A stretch of 64,000 bases of DNA from Planotetraspora silvatica (lineage in GTDB: Bacteria; Actinomycetota; Actinomycetes; Streptosporangiales; Streptosporangiaceae). Location: the NCBI RefSeq assembly GCF_016863315.1, contig NZ_BOOQ01000038.1:62001-126000 (forward strand), written 5' to 3'. The notes under the pieces were generated by a model, which had not been told where the DNA came from, did not search any database, and saw only the letters and a list, made by a program, of their open reading frames with translations. This document shows positions 17,818 through 25,530 of this stretch, piece by piece. How positions within the stretch are numbered: position 1 is the first letter of the stretch; each line of letters opens with the position of its first letter. Position numbers and translations under genes: made by a program.

Positions 17818-18030
17818 TCATGATGCTCTGAGCTCCGGCTCTCCGGACGTGGCCGGAGCGGAGGCCAGTGAGAAGTAGGCCTCTTCCTCCTGCGCGAAGT
17901 GCAAAGTCAGTACGGCATGCAGGCCGTACAGGCAGGCCCGCAGGTCGTCGAGCTGGTCCGGACTCGGTCCCGCGTGCCCACCAGCTCCAGATGGCGGCCC
18001 AGCCGCACCACGAGCCGGTCGATCTCAGCG
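17818..18030 (-). pseudogene. Hemerythrin-like domain, frameshifted C-terminal fragment
   Basis: On the minus strand IDRLVVRLGRHLELVGT changes frame near 17972 and continues PSPDQLDDLRACLYGLHAVL, then TLHFAQEEEAYFSLA to a stop at 17818. The HFAQEE segment carries the last diiron-ligand pair of hemerythrin domains. The N-terminal HxxxE half is missing: the fragment begins exactly at an IS terminal repeat, and the apparent upstream residues ADEVFGKSN are just the translated repeat. The gene was therefore truncated by the element. Confidence 0.65.
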
Positions 18031-18709
18031 TTGCTCTTGCCGAAAACCTCATCCGCCCTGGTGCGAGGCATGGTGCACGGATGCGCAGGTTCCCGACTGC
18101 GGCTCGAGCTTGCGCTCTGGCAGAGCCGACAAGCTCTGCGGCATGATGATCGGCCGTGCTGCTGAGACTGGCTCACCTGGGCATGACGAACGCATTCGCG
18201 ATGCTGCGGCTGCTGCCGATGAGCGACCGGCTGAAGGACGCGGAGATCCTGGCCTTGCGCCATCAGATCGCGGTGCTGGAGCGGCAGCTGGGCGGGCAGC
18301 GAGTTCGGTTCGAAGCAGGACCGGGACGGTAAGTTCACCAAACTGTTCGACACCACCCTCAAGAATGCCGGGATCCAAGTCGTGCTCAGCGGCGTCCGGA
18401 TCCCCCGCATGAATTCCATCATGGAGAGATGGGTGCAGACCTGCCGACGCGAACTGCTGGACCGCACCCTCATCTGGAACGAACGGCATCTGCGCCACAC
18501 CCTGCGAGAGTTCGAGCATTTCTACAACTCGCACAGGCCGCACCAGGGCATCGCGAACGCCCGCCCGCTACGCCCCCTCCCCCAACCGATCACCGATTCA
18601 GGGCAGATCACCCGCCTTGACATACACCGCACCGACCGGCTCGGCGGCCTCCTCCACGAGTACCAACATGCCGCCTGATCAGCGCGGATGAGGTTCTCGG
18701 CAAGGGCAA
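18031..18709 (+). mobile_element. Eroded IS with 30-bp terminal inverted repeats
   Basis: The left repeat (18031-18060) and the complement of the right repeat (18680-18709) match at 27 of 30 positions; both contain AACCTCATCCGC. Between them is an internally deleted rve/DDE transposase. The element is only 679 bp, too short for a functional copy of this IS3-like type, and it truncates a hemerythrin gene on its left. Confidence 0.75.
18156..18678 (+). pseudogene. Integrase-core (rve) transposase, internally deleted and frameshifted
   Basis: From a GTG the N-terminus reads LLRLAHLGMTNAFAMLRLLP and AEILALRHQIAVLERQLGGQ, a common actinobacterial transposase start, then hits a TAA at 18330. An overlapping frame resumes at DRDGKFTKLFD near 18319 and runs through MNSIMERWVQTCRRELLDRT and FYNSHRPHQG to HEYQHAA at 18678. 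The central ~250 residues, including the first catalytic Asp, are missing. The E of the DDE triad lies in the MERW..CRRELLDRT region. Non-functional. Confidence 0.75.
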
Positions 18710-18736
18710 GTCCAGGCGCTCGCAATCACCCGGCTG

Positions 18737-19057
18737 TCACGCGCCAGGAGCCCGGTATGCCACCTCCATCCGCGCGGCATCGTCGATCTCCTCTGGCGTC
18801 AGCAGGACAGCGGTCTTCGTTCGTACCGCCCCAGACGCCGATATTGTGAGACCCAGAGCGGCCGAAGCCGCATTGTTCGGCAGGTCGACGATCACATACG
18901 TGTCTGTCTCGCCGAACGCGAAATACATCTGCTCGACCCGGCCGCCGACGCTTTCCGCCATGCGCTCCACCGCTTGCCGGCGTCCGGTGCCGCCATCTTG
19001 CAACACTCCTTTGAGGCCATCTGCGGTGTAGGTCGCCTGAATCAGGTACTTGGGCAT
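18737..19057 (-). CDS. GYD domain protein
   Basis: 106 residues, the usual size. Begins MPKYLIQATYTADGLKGVLQ, with the alpha/beta dimeric-barrel (DABB) core and ETDTYVIVDLPN. GYD proteins are small ligand-binding or monooxygenase-like proteins without an assigned role. The ATG at 19057 follows GAGGGA with 7-base spacing. It is followed downstream by the right end of the eroded IS only 27 bases past its stop, so its operon context was cut by that insertion. Confidence 0.85.
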   Translation of the reverse strand: MPKYLIQATYTADGLKGVLQDGGTGRRQAVERMAESVGGRVEQMYFAFGETDTYVIVDLPNNAASAALGLTISASGAVRTKTAVLLTPEEIDDAARMEVAYRAPGA

Positions 19058-19425
19058 AGTCGAGTCCCTCTTCTCGTGCCGTCACCCTGGCCGGGGCGGC
19101 CATCGCGGTCACGGGGTCGAGGTTCTCGGCTTAGGGTGACGGTAATCCCACCCGCTGTACTGGTTTTCCCCTGTCGCAGTCCTACGCTGCGAAGCCGGCA
19201 GCGGTTTTACAGCACGTGACCTTTCCCTGCCGCTCATTACCTCTGACCTGCGGCGAAGCTTTGCCGTACGGCTCACGCCAGCAAGATCATTGCACGGATA
19301 TTGCACGGTGAGATGATCAAGCTCTTATGCCCGTGCGGCCCCGGACGCTTCTTCCCTGTCCGCGCATCCCGTATGCCATCGACCCATCGCGCGGTTCCCG
19401 TTTCGCGCCAGTCCCCCAGTTGGTG
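19058..19425. other. Intergenic stretch holding one copy of a dispersed repeat
   Basis: No intact gene. Positions 19202-19242 match 47326-47366 in the window at 40 of 41 bases (core CAGCACGTGACC). Short open frames here lack protein features. Confidence 0.5.
19202..19242 (+). repeat. Dispersed 41-bp repeat, copy 1
   Basis: Same orientation as copy 2 at 47326-47366, one mismatch, with weaker similarity continuing upstream (both have AGCCG near the left edge). No terminal-repeat or stem structure explains it; likely the end of an unrecognised element. Confidence 0.7.
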
Positions 19426-19647
19426 TCAGCAAGCCGCATTACCTCGGGACGCAGTGATCAGGAGGCCAACGCTCGTCCCAAGCGCCATAACGAGGGGGAG
19501 CTGAATAAACCATGGCATGCCGATGTGGTCAGTGATGGCCAGAGCAGCGAACGCGGTGAGGGCTCCCGCAATAGCTGGGATAGGAGAGAAGCCGAGTGTG
19601 CGCTTCAGGGTGATGAGCTGAGTTAGGCGAGCCCCGTAGCCAGACAA
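19426..19647 (-). CDS. Small two-helix membrane protein, unknown
   Basis: 73 residues with two hydrophobic helices (about residues 19-38 and 45-65; PAIAGALTAFAALAITDH, then FIQLPLVMALGTSVGLLI). No family recognised and no strong ribosome site, and GC bias is weaker than in neighbours, hinting at acquired DNA. It may be a genuine small membrane protein or a fragment. Confidence 0.4.
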   Translation of the reverse strand: MSGYGARLTQLITLKRTLGFSPIPAIAGALTAFAALAITDHIGMPWFIQLPLVMALGTSVGLLITASRGNAAC

Positions 19648-19660
19648 CCTTTCCGACCGC

Positions 19661-19804
19661 TCAGGTCAACGACGACCGCAGCGCCAGCCACGCAAGAAAG
19701 GATCCGCCCCACCAGATCATCGGCACACCGAATAAGGCGTTACCAAGCGTGGGCCGGCCCTCTAGCCACAGCTGCCATGCCTCGAAGTAGCTGACGTCTG
19801 CCAC
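19661..19804 (-). CDS. Possible 47-residue membrane protein or fragment
   Basis: A GTG-started frame reads VADVSYFEAWQLWLEGRPTL, then NALFGVPMIWWGGSFLAWLA, giving one membrane helix near the C-terminus. The frame is open about 12 codons further upstream without a start codon, so this may be the tail of a larger lost gene. No ribosome site seen. Composition looks coding. Confidence 0.3.
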   Translation of the reverse strand: MADVSYFEAWQLWLEGRPTLGNALFGVPMIWWGGSFLAWLALRSSLT

Positions 19805-19947
19805 ACGCGCAGCGTAGAAGCGGCGAGGCAGGCTGCCTAGTCTTGCGACCGGAAACGATCACCGGAGTGCTGACCGGTCTCAGCGTTACTGGTGATATGG
19901 GTCAGGCCGATGAATTTTGCGCTGTCGGTCCACGGTTTCTGGGCTGG

Positions 19948-20556
19948 TTAGCCACGCACAGCAGCCAGGCACTCGTCGTACAGGTCCATGATGTCGCCCT
20001 TGCCGTCATTGTCGACCCACGTCATCGATGCGGCATCCAGGCATGCGAACGCTGTCGCGATCATTGCGCGGGCCTTCGCGCCCACGGTGCCGGTAGCAGC
20101 GTCCATACGCGCCTCGATGAGCGGCAGCAGGTCCTCCTGGAATCGCAGTCGCTTTTCGAGCCAACCGGCACGCAGCGAGGCGGTGTTGTGCAGGAGACGG
20201 AACCGCTCCAGGGCCTGTTCGCGGCTGTCATGCAAGGCCAGTACGGCCGCAACCCCTGCGCGCAGGGCCTCCCAGACACCGACTTCGACCGGCAGTTCGC
20301 TGATCGTGTCTGTCAGGACCTGCCCAAACCGGTCCTGGTTGCCGCCGAGAAGGTCCTCCTTGGTGCCGAAGTAGCGGAAGAGGGTGCGCTGGGAAACACC
20401 GGCCTCTCGGGCGATCTGGGCGATGGTCGTCTCGTCGTAGCCCTGCTCGGTGAACAGGCGCAGAGCCGTCTCAAGGATCTCTCGAGAGGCCAGCTGCCGT
20501 GTCCGGTCCCACAGCGTGGCCGGTGCACTCCTCGCTGTCTCGGCTTCCTGCTTCAT
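19948..20556 (-). CDS. TetR-family regulator
   Basis: 202 residues. N-terminal helix-turn-helix (about 25-70): ILETALRLFTEQGYDETTIA, QIAREAGVSQRTLFRYFGTK. The C-terminal domain is of the MftR/TetR_C type with a Trp-rich ligand region. Divergent from the SDR gene with 164 bases between starts; a perfect 17-base palindrome there is its likely operator, so it probably represses both genes. Confidence 0.93.
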   Translation of the reverse strand: MKQEAETARSAPATLWDRTRQLASREILETALRLFTEQGYDETTIAQIAREAGVSQRTLFRYFGTKEDLLGGNQDRFGQVLTDTISELPVEVGVWEALRAGVAAVLALHDSREQALERFRLLHNTASLRAGWLEKRLRFQEDLLPLIEARMDAATGTVGAKARAMIATAFACLDAASMTWVDNDGKGDIMDLYDECLAAVRG

Positions 20557-20602
20557 GTGCCCAGGTTAGCTCAACACTGCCAGAGTGACGTGCGCATGCG
20601 AT

Positions 20603-20619
20603 TTGGCAGTTACTGCCAA
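20603..20619. promoter_or_regulatory. TetR operator palindrome
   Basis: TTGGCAGTTACTGCCAA is perfectly symmetrical around a central T in the divergent TetR/SDR promoter. A further half-site (ACTGCCA, 20576-20582) lies closer to the TetR start. Confidence 0.8.
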
Positions 20620-20720
20620 GCAGTCGTACGCTGTCAAAAGGTGACCGTCGCGGTACAGCCCCACGGACCGGAGCCGCGCACCGATCCCCTATCTCCCAGA
20701 AGCACGCAAAGGAACGCATC

Positions 20721-21434
20721 ATGTCTGCACCTGCAGCTTTGATCACCGGTGGAACCAGCGGCATCGGCAAGGCGACCGCTGAACTGCTCCGCTCCCGCGG
20801 TTACCGCGTCATGGTTACCGGCGTCAGCAACCTCGCCAACTCCGGGCTTCCCGAAGACGTCACGGTCGTCCGCGCCGACGCACGGTCCCTGCCGGGTATT
20901 GACCATGCAATGGAGCAGGCACGCCGGCAATTCGGCTCCCTCGACCTGCTCTTCCTCAACGCGGGCATCTCCCGACCCGGCCCGATCGAGTCAACCGACG
21001 AAGCCGCCTTCGATGCCCTGTTCGACATCAACGTCAAGGGCACCTTCTTCACCCTGCAAAAGGCGCTTCCGCTCCTCAACGAAGGCGCCTCGGTCGTGTT
21101 CACCGTGGGCGCCGGCGAAGGGCTCGGTGCCGCCATGACAGCCGCCAAGGGCGCTCTGGTGCCCCTCATGCGGTCCCTCGCGCTCGAACTCGCCCCCCGC
21201 CGCATCCGCGTCAACGCCGTCAGCCCAGGACTGATCAACACCCCTGTCTATAGCAGGATGGGCGTCTCCCAGGAAATGATCGACTCCTGGGTTCGGGACG
21301 TCCCGCTTGGCCGCGTCGGCGCACCCGCCGATATCGCCGAAGCCGTGGCCTTCCTCGCTTCGGACGCCGCCAGCTACATCACCGGCGACAACCTCATCGT
21401 CTCCGGGGGCATGGGTGTTCACGCCCGCCCCTGA
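20721..21434 (+). CDS. Short-chain dehydrogenase/reductase-like protein lacking the catalytic Tyr
   Basis: 237 residues. Rossmann fold with ITGGTSGIGKATAE (dinucleotide binding), FLNAGISRPG, INVKGTFF and a C-terminal RIRVNAVSPGLINTP. Where classic SDRs have Ser and YxxxK, this protein reads VVFTVGAGEGLGAAMTAAKG: the Lys is present but Tyr is Met and the Ser position is Gly/Val. It may bind NAD(P) without the usual chemistry, or use another residue. Controlled by the divergent TetR regulator, as often seen for xenobiotic-responsive SDRs. Confidence 0.85.
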   Translation: MSAPAALITGGTSGIGKATAELLRSRGYRVMVTGVSNLANSGLPEDVTVVRADARSLPGIDHAMEQARRQFGSLDLLFLNAGISRPGPIESTDEAAFDALFDINVKGTFFTLQKALPLLNEGASVVFTVGAGEGLGAAMTAAKGALVPLMRSLALELAPRRIRVNAVSPGLINTPVYSRMGVSQEMIDSWVRDVPLGRVGAPADIAEAVAFLASDAASYITGDNLIVSGGMGVHARP

Positions 21435-21839
21435 CGGGCAGTTCCGCACTCGGCTCTGACCGGGAACGTTCACCGGGGCCAGGCGATCAGGCTGTGGCCT
21501 TTGTGAGCCGATGGCCCCAGCGGATGCCCTTCCCGCTGCGGATACGTGCGCGCTCGCGGCGCTCGGCGGTGAGGACGTCGGGGTGGCGGGCGTGGGCGTT
21601 ACGCCAGCACAAATGGCGGTGATGGTTGCGTGTCCTACGTGGCTGAAGCCCTGGGAGAGGAGAGGGCCGGCAGGTAGGCCGCGGCGTCGCGGGCGTGCGT
21701 GCGAGCGGTACTCATCACTGTTTGTGGGCACAAGTACGGGCCTGCGTCCGTCGCCCGCAGGCGTCTCACGGCCGAGTCGGGGCCCCGTATCCGTCGGGGT
21801 CGCCGGACTCTGATCAGCTGCGAAGATGGCCTCGTGGAT
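21435..21839. other. Intergenic stretch with possible coding relic
   Basis: No intact gene. On the minus strand a startless frame ending at about 21491 reads HHRHLCWRNAHARHP, then RERARIRSGKGIRWG. It has the look of a basic transposase tail, but I cannot assign a family. The rest holds the upstream region of the membrane protein gene. Confidence 0.3.
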
Positions 21840-22394
21840 ATGGACAAGATTCGTTTTCACGTCGAGGAGATGTCCCGGCTGTTCGGTGTCAAGCCCCCTG
21901 AGGTCATCCATGGCACGCCGCCCGAAGGAGCGGACTGCATTCTGAGAAGACTCGGGAAGAGCTCAGTGATCGTCATCGGAGATACTTTCGATGCGTTGCC
22001 GAAGCGTTTACAGGATGCGGATATCGCGTGGCTTGTCGCGGCATCCGATCGCGAACGTTCCCGTAAGGACGGTGTATCCATCAGGCGTGGCCTTGTCATA
22101 GGCCTTGTGGTCGGCACCCTGGTGGTCCCGTTTGTCATCCTGTTCGACTCGTTGATCCCGGCTGTCGTCGCAATTGTGGCGGTCGTCATCGTGATGAGTC
22201 CGTACGCCTTTAGGCAGCGGATATATGGGCTGGACCGCAGGGTGGCGAACGTCTGCGGAGAAGAGATGGTTCGTCACTTCTTCGACTACTGGCAGGAACA
22301 CCCTCCCCAGATGCGGGGCCTCTATCGACTCGTGATGAAGCTCCAGCCGTCCTTGGCGAAACGAGCCGCTCGGCTGGCGTCCGCGAACCTGTAA
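21840..22394 (+). CDS. Membrane protein, unknown
   Basis: 184 residues: a soluble N-terminal ~80 residues (HVEEMSRLFGVKPPEV, ADCILRRLG, DIAWLVAASDRER), two adjacent membrane helices (about 83-125), then a soluble tail with CGEEMVRHFFDYW. The layout vaguely resembles integral membrane peptidase-like or M48-type proteins, but no HExxH motif is present, so no function is assigned. A GTG two codons upstream is an alternative start. Codon bias is less extreme than in flanking genes. Confidence 0.65.
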   Translation: MDKIRFHVEEMSRLFGVKPPEVIHGTPPEGADCILRRLGKSSVIVIGDTFDALPKRLQDADIAWLVAASDRERSRKDGVSIRRGLVIGLVVGTLVVPFVILFDSLIPAVVAIVAVVIVMSPYAFRQRIYGLDRRVANVCGEEMVRHFFDYWQEHPPQMRGLYRLVMKLQPSLAKRAARLASANL

Positions 22395-22621
22395 ACCCCG
22401 GAGGCGGTGCAAACCACGGGCTCGCCGAACTCCGATCCCGAACCTGGCCCCGCCCCGACACGCCAGGCGCACACAGCCGCCCGAGGGGGTCGGGTTGAAC
22501 AGCCTGGTCCGCGCGGGACTCAAAAGGAATACGGTGGCAATCGCCATGACAGCTCTTGACCGGCGGTCAAGCAACGCCATGAGGTCGGACACAAAATGAT
22601 CGTGGTCCCCAAGACGCCGAA

Positions 22622-22651
22622 AGGGCCGACCCGATCAATCGGATCAGCCCT
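22622..22651 (-). terminator. Hairpin downstream of the tRNA-Pro fragment
   Basis: Arms at 22622-22635 and 22638-22651 pair at 12 of 14 positions (loop CA), 8 bases past the tRNA CCA end on the minus strand. Position and strength fit a tRNA transcription terminator that stayed with the 3' half. Confidence 0.65.
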
Positions 22652-22658
22652 CTGAGCT

Positions 22659-22703
22659 TGGTCGGGACGACAGGATTTGAACCTGCGACCCCTTGACCCC
22701 CAG
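22659..22703 (-). other. tRNA-Pro(GGG) 3' half, candidate att site
   Basis: The minus strand carries the 3' side of the anticodon loop onward: CTGGGGGTCAAGG, then the T arm GCAGGTTCAAATCCTG, then acceptor strand TCGTCCCG and ACCA. No matching 5' half (D arm, acceptor 5' strand) lies upstream, so this is not a functional tRNA. Integrative elements that target tRNA genes leave exactly such 3' duplicates, so this is read as an attachment-site scar. Confidence 0.7.
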
Positions 22704-23009
22704 GCAACCCAGACGGGGGTGGGATCAGCCCTGATACCCGCCCCCACCTGCGGAAACGGTCCGCGATTATCCATCGGCGTATGCCGCCATCCGCAGCGAT
22801 TGTCACTCAGATAGTCACCCAGTCCGCGGCGGTTACGCTGCCCGCCACTCATCCCCCACACACTCCTCCTGGTGGAACCACCAGCCGGCCGCTTCGCCTT
22901 ACCTCGCTTGATCGCGTCCGCGCCTCCCCATGTTCAACTGCACGTACCAACAACCCGGGGACCGATGGCAGCCCTTCCCGCATTGTGTGGAGACCTGGCC
23001 TCTACCTGC

Positions 23010-23468
23010 TCAGTGCTGGCCGTTACGGCCCGGAGCGTGCAAAAGCCTACGGGCGACGGTGGGGATGACGATCGTTGCAGCGAGCAGGTGCGCAAGAGCC
23101 AGCATCAGCTTGGTCGAGGTCACGGTGTCTCCGGCACCAAGCGGGGCGACCAGAGACACAGCGGTGAGCGCAACGGCGACCTGGACGTAGGCGCGCGCCG
23201 GGCGGGTCGCGTACCGCGCGAGGAGCACCGCCAGCACCGTCCCCCAGAACGTGCAGATGACCGTGCCCATGGCGAACATACCGATGATGATTGGCTGTGC
23301 GGCGCTGGCCCCGATGTTGCCGGCTGACATCGGAATGCCCAGAGCGCGTGCGGCGAGGCCGTACAGCTCGGTCACAGCGGCCGCGGCCATTCCGGTGAGC
23401 GCGCTGACCAGCCACACCGGCCAGGCGCGGAGGAAGTTGGCGGGGACGGCGTTGGTCGTGGCGTGCAT
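23010..23468 (-). CDS. DUF6069-like membrane protein
   Basis: 152 residues with four predicted helices (about 14-40, 58-82, 92-112, 118-142) and a small polar N-terminus. Sequence style (LALGIPMSAGNI, VICTFWGTVLAVLLARYATR, then ARAYVQVAVALTAVSLVAPL) fits the DUF6069 actinobacterial membrane family, function unknown. ATG at 23468 has AAGGAG 6 bases upstream. Divergent from the YCII/ECF42 pair, a common neighbour of such sigma factors. Confidence 0.7.
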   Translation of the reverse strand: MHATTNAVPANFLRAWPVWLVSALTGMAAAAVTELYGLAARALGIPMSAGNIGASAAQPIIIGMFAMGTVICTFWGTVLAVLLARYATRPARAYVQVAVALTAVSLVAPLGAGDTVTSTKLMLALAHLLAATIVIPTVARRLLHAPGRNGQH

Positions 23469-23651
23469 CGTGGACTCCTTCAAAGGTTGGGTGGTGCGTT
23501 CGCCTGAAGGACGAAGCTGAGCCGGTTGACTCGACATCGGCGGCCGGAAATGCGCGGAAGAATGTCGGCGGGATGTCGAGGACGGCGCGTCTGCTCCGTC
23601 TGCTGGGTGACAGCGCGCCGACGGGGTGCGCGGACCGGAAGGATGCCCAAG

Positions 23652-24014
23652 ATGAAGTACCTGATGCTGATCTACGGCAACCAGGAGAAGTGGAGCTCGC
23701 TCCCGGCGGAGGAGTGGCCGGAGGCCCTCGCCAAGCAGGGCGCGTTCAACGAGAAGTACCGGGAGACCGGCGAGCTTTTGGGTGCCTACGGCCTGGCTGA
23801 TGCGGCGGCCGCCCGATTGGTGCTGCGCAAGGACGGGGCCCCAGCCGTTACCGATGGCCCGTACCTGGAGACCAAGGAGTACATCGCCAGCTTCTACCTG
23901 CTGGACTGCGAGAGCGAGGAACGGGCGCAGGAGATCGCGGCGGACATGCCCTGGGCCGACCTCGAGCCGGTCGAGGTGTGGCCGATCCTGCACGAGGCCG
24001 CGGCCGACCTGTGA
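23652..24014 (+). CDS. YCII/DGPF-domain protein
   Basis: 120 residues. MKYLMLIYGNQEKWSSLPAE starts the YCII ferredoxin-like fold, and VTDGPYLETKEYIASFYLLD contains the DGPF-type signature. These proteins are the conserved partners of ECF42 sigma factors. The ATG at 23652 is chosen since GGAAGG is well spaced there and too close to an ATG three codons earlier. Its stop overlaps the GTG start of the sigma factor. Confidence 0.9.
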   Translation: MKYLMLIYGNQEKWSSLPAEEWPEALAKQGAFNEKYRETGELLGAYGLADAAAARLVLRKDGAPAVTDGPYLETKEYIASFYLLDCESEERAQEIAADMPWADLEPVEVWPILHEAAADL

Positions 24015-25306
24015 GCCGGGATCGGGGCGTCGAGGATCTGCTGCGCGAGCTGGCGCCGCAGGTCCTCGGCGCGCTGGTCCGCCGGTACGGGCAGTTCGAC
24101 GCGTGCGAGGACGCCACACAGGAGGCCCTGCTGAAGGCTGCGATGCGGTGGCCGACAGAGGGGGTACCGGACAATCCCCGGGGTTGGCTGGTCACCGTTG
24201 CCGCCCATCGGTTGATGGACGAGTTCCGCAGCGACCAGTCGCGGCGACGGCGAGAGAACGCGCTTTTCATGGCGACCCCACAATCCGCGTTGCTGGCCGC
24301 ACCCGCAGACGCCGAGCCGGAGAAGGACCGGGACGAAACGCTGACCCTGCTGTTCCTGTGCTGCCACCCCGCGCTTTCGGCGCCCAGCCAGATCGCGCTG
24401 ACGCTGCGCGCGGTCGGCGGACTCACCACGGCGCAGATCGCAGCGGCTTTCCTGGTCCCGGAGGCCACCATGGCCCAGCGCATCAGTCGGGCCAAGCAGA
24501 GCATCAAGGCGAGCGGGGCGTCCTTCGCGATGCCGGACGCCGCCGAGTGGGCCGAGCGGGGACGCGCCGTGCTGCACGTGCTGTACCTCATCTTCAACGA
24601 GGGCTACACCGCCACCATCGGACCAGACCTCACCGCGCCACAACTGTCCGACGAGGCGATCCGGCTCACCCGCCGGCTCCGGCGGCTCCTGCCGGATGAC
24701 GGCGAGGTCGCCGGGCTGCTCGCCTTGATGCTGCTCACCGACGCGCGCGAGCCCGCGCGCACCCGGCCTGACGGGAGCCTGGTGCCGCTGGAGGAACAAG
24801 ACCGCAGCAAATGGGACCGTCGAAGCATCACCGAAGGGGTCGAGCTGATCACCGAGACCCTGCCCCGAGGCCAGGTCGGCCCGTACCAGCTGCAGGCTGC
24901 CATCGCCGCGGTCCATGACGAGGCAGAGCACCTGGACGCGACGGACTGGCCACAGATCCTCGCCCTGTATGAACTCCTGGAACAGATAGCGCCGAACCCG
25001 ATGGTGACCCTTAACCGTGCGGTCGCCGTCGCCAAGGTGCGTGGGCCTGCCGCTGGGCTATATCTGCTCGCACAACTGGAGTCCGATCACCGGATGGCAC
25101 GCCACCACCGCCTACTCGCGACCCGGGCACACCTGTTGGAACTGGCCGGCGAGTACTCCGCAGCAGCGGCCAGCTACCAGGAGGCCGCCCGGCGGGCCAC
25201 CACCTTGCCCGAGCGCCGGCACCTGATCGCCCGCGCCACACGACTTGCCAGCGAAATGGCGCCTAACCTCCATCCGCCAAATCGCGGGCCATTAGCGGGC
25301 CATTAA
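24011..25306 (+). CDS. ECF42-type RNA polymerase sigma factor
   Basis: 431 residues: sigma region 2 (about 12-75, CEDATQEALLKAAMRWP), sigma-4 HTH (about 125-170, LTTAQIAAAFLVPEATMAQR), then a ~240-residue C-terminal extension of the DUF6596/TPR-like kind (NEGYTATIGPDLTAPQLSDE, EEQDRSKWDRRSITEG, NPMVTLNRAVAVAKV). In ECF42 the C-terminal extension modulates activity instead of an anti-sigma factor, and target genes are usually the adjacent YCII proteins. GTG start overlaps that gene, so expression is coupled. Confidence 0.93.
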   Translation: MSRDRGVEDLLRELAPQVLGALVRRYGQFDACEDATQEALLKAAMRWPTEGVPDNPRGWLVTVAAHRLMDEFRSDQSRRRRENALFMATPQSALLAAPADAEPEKDRDETLTLLFLCCHPALSAPSQIALTLRAVGGLTTAQIAAAFLVPEATMAQRISRAKQSIKASGASFAMPDAAEWAERGRAVLHVLYLIFNEGYTATIGPDLTAPQLSDEAIRLTRRLRRLLPDDGEVAGLLALMLLTDAREPARTRPDGSLVPLEEQDRSKWDRRSITEGVELITETLPRGQVGPYQLQAAIAAVHDEAEHLDATDWPQILALYELLEQIAPNPMVTLNRAVAVAKVRGPAAGLYLLAQLESDHRMARHHRLLATRAHLLELAGEYSAAAASYQEAARRATTLPERRHLIARATRLASEMAPNLHPPNRGPLAGH

Positions 25307-25388
25307 CCAGGGTGACGAGGGGTCAGCCACGGTCACTCATGACCGGCCCGAAGCCCAGCTCAGCGCCCGTATGAGGCGTGATCCATAC

Positions 25389-25434
25389 GCTTCCCAAGCT
25401 GACAGCGCGGGTTCGATTCCCGTCACCCGCGCCA
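25389..25434 (+). other. tRNA-Gly(CCC) 3' half, candidate att site
   Basis: The plus strand reads GCTTCCCAAGCTGACAGCGC, then GGGTTCGATTCCC, then the acceptor strand GTCACCCGCG and CCA. This is the anticodon loop to 3' end of a Gly(CCC) tRNA. The sequence to the left cannot pair with CACCCGC, so the 5' half is absent. The next gene relic is a tyrosine integrase, supporting an attachment-site origin. Confidence 0.75.
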
Positions 25435-25506
25435 CACACAAAGGTCCAGGTCAGCGGATGATTCCCGAGCTGGGCCTCGATCTTTGTTGGGGTTGTTTCT
25501 CACTCG

Positions 25507-25527
25507 CGTGCCAGATTCGTGCCAGAT
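25507..25527. repeat. Direct repeat, candidate integrase arm sites
   Basis: CGTGCCAGAT occurs at 25507-25516 and 25518-25527, a spacing of 11 bp. It lies between the tRNA-Gly fragment and the integrase remnant, the usual place for arm-type binding sites. Confidence 0.5.
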
Positions 25528-25530
25528 CAG

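Larger units (their letters stand above)
22395..23009. other. Intergenic stretch with tRNA-Pro fragment
   Basis: No protein gene. It contains a tRNA-Pro 3' half, a hairpin just after it, and a spaced direct repeat (22802-22822), listed separately. The part from 22830 to 23009 shows nothing recognisable. Confidence 0.5.

Noticed and set aside
22659-22703. Complete tRNA-Pro gene
   Set aside because: No D arm or 5' acceptor strand can be folded upstream on the minus strand; only the 3' half is present.
25320-25434. Complete tRNA-Gly gene
   Set aside because: The left flank cannot pair with the CACCCGC acceptor strand, and the anticodon stem is only half paired.
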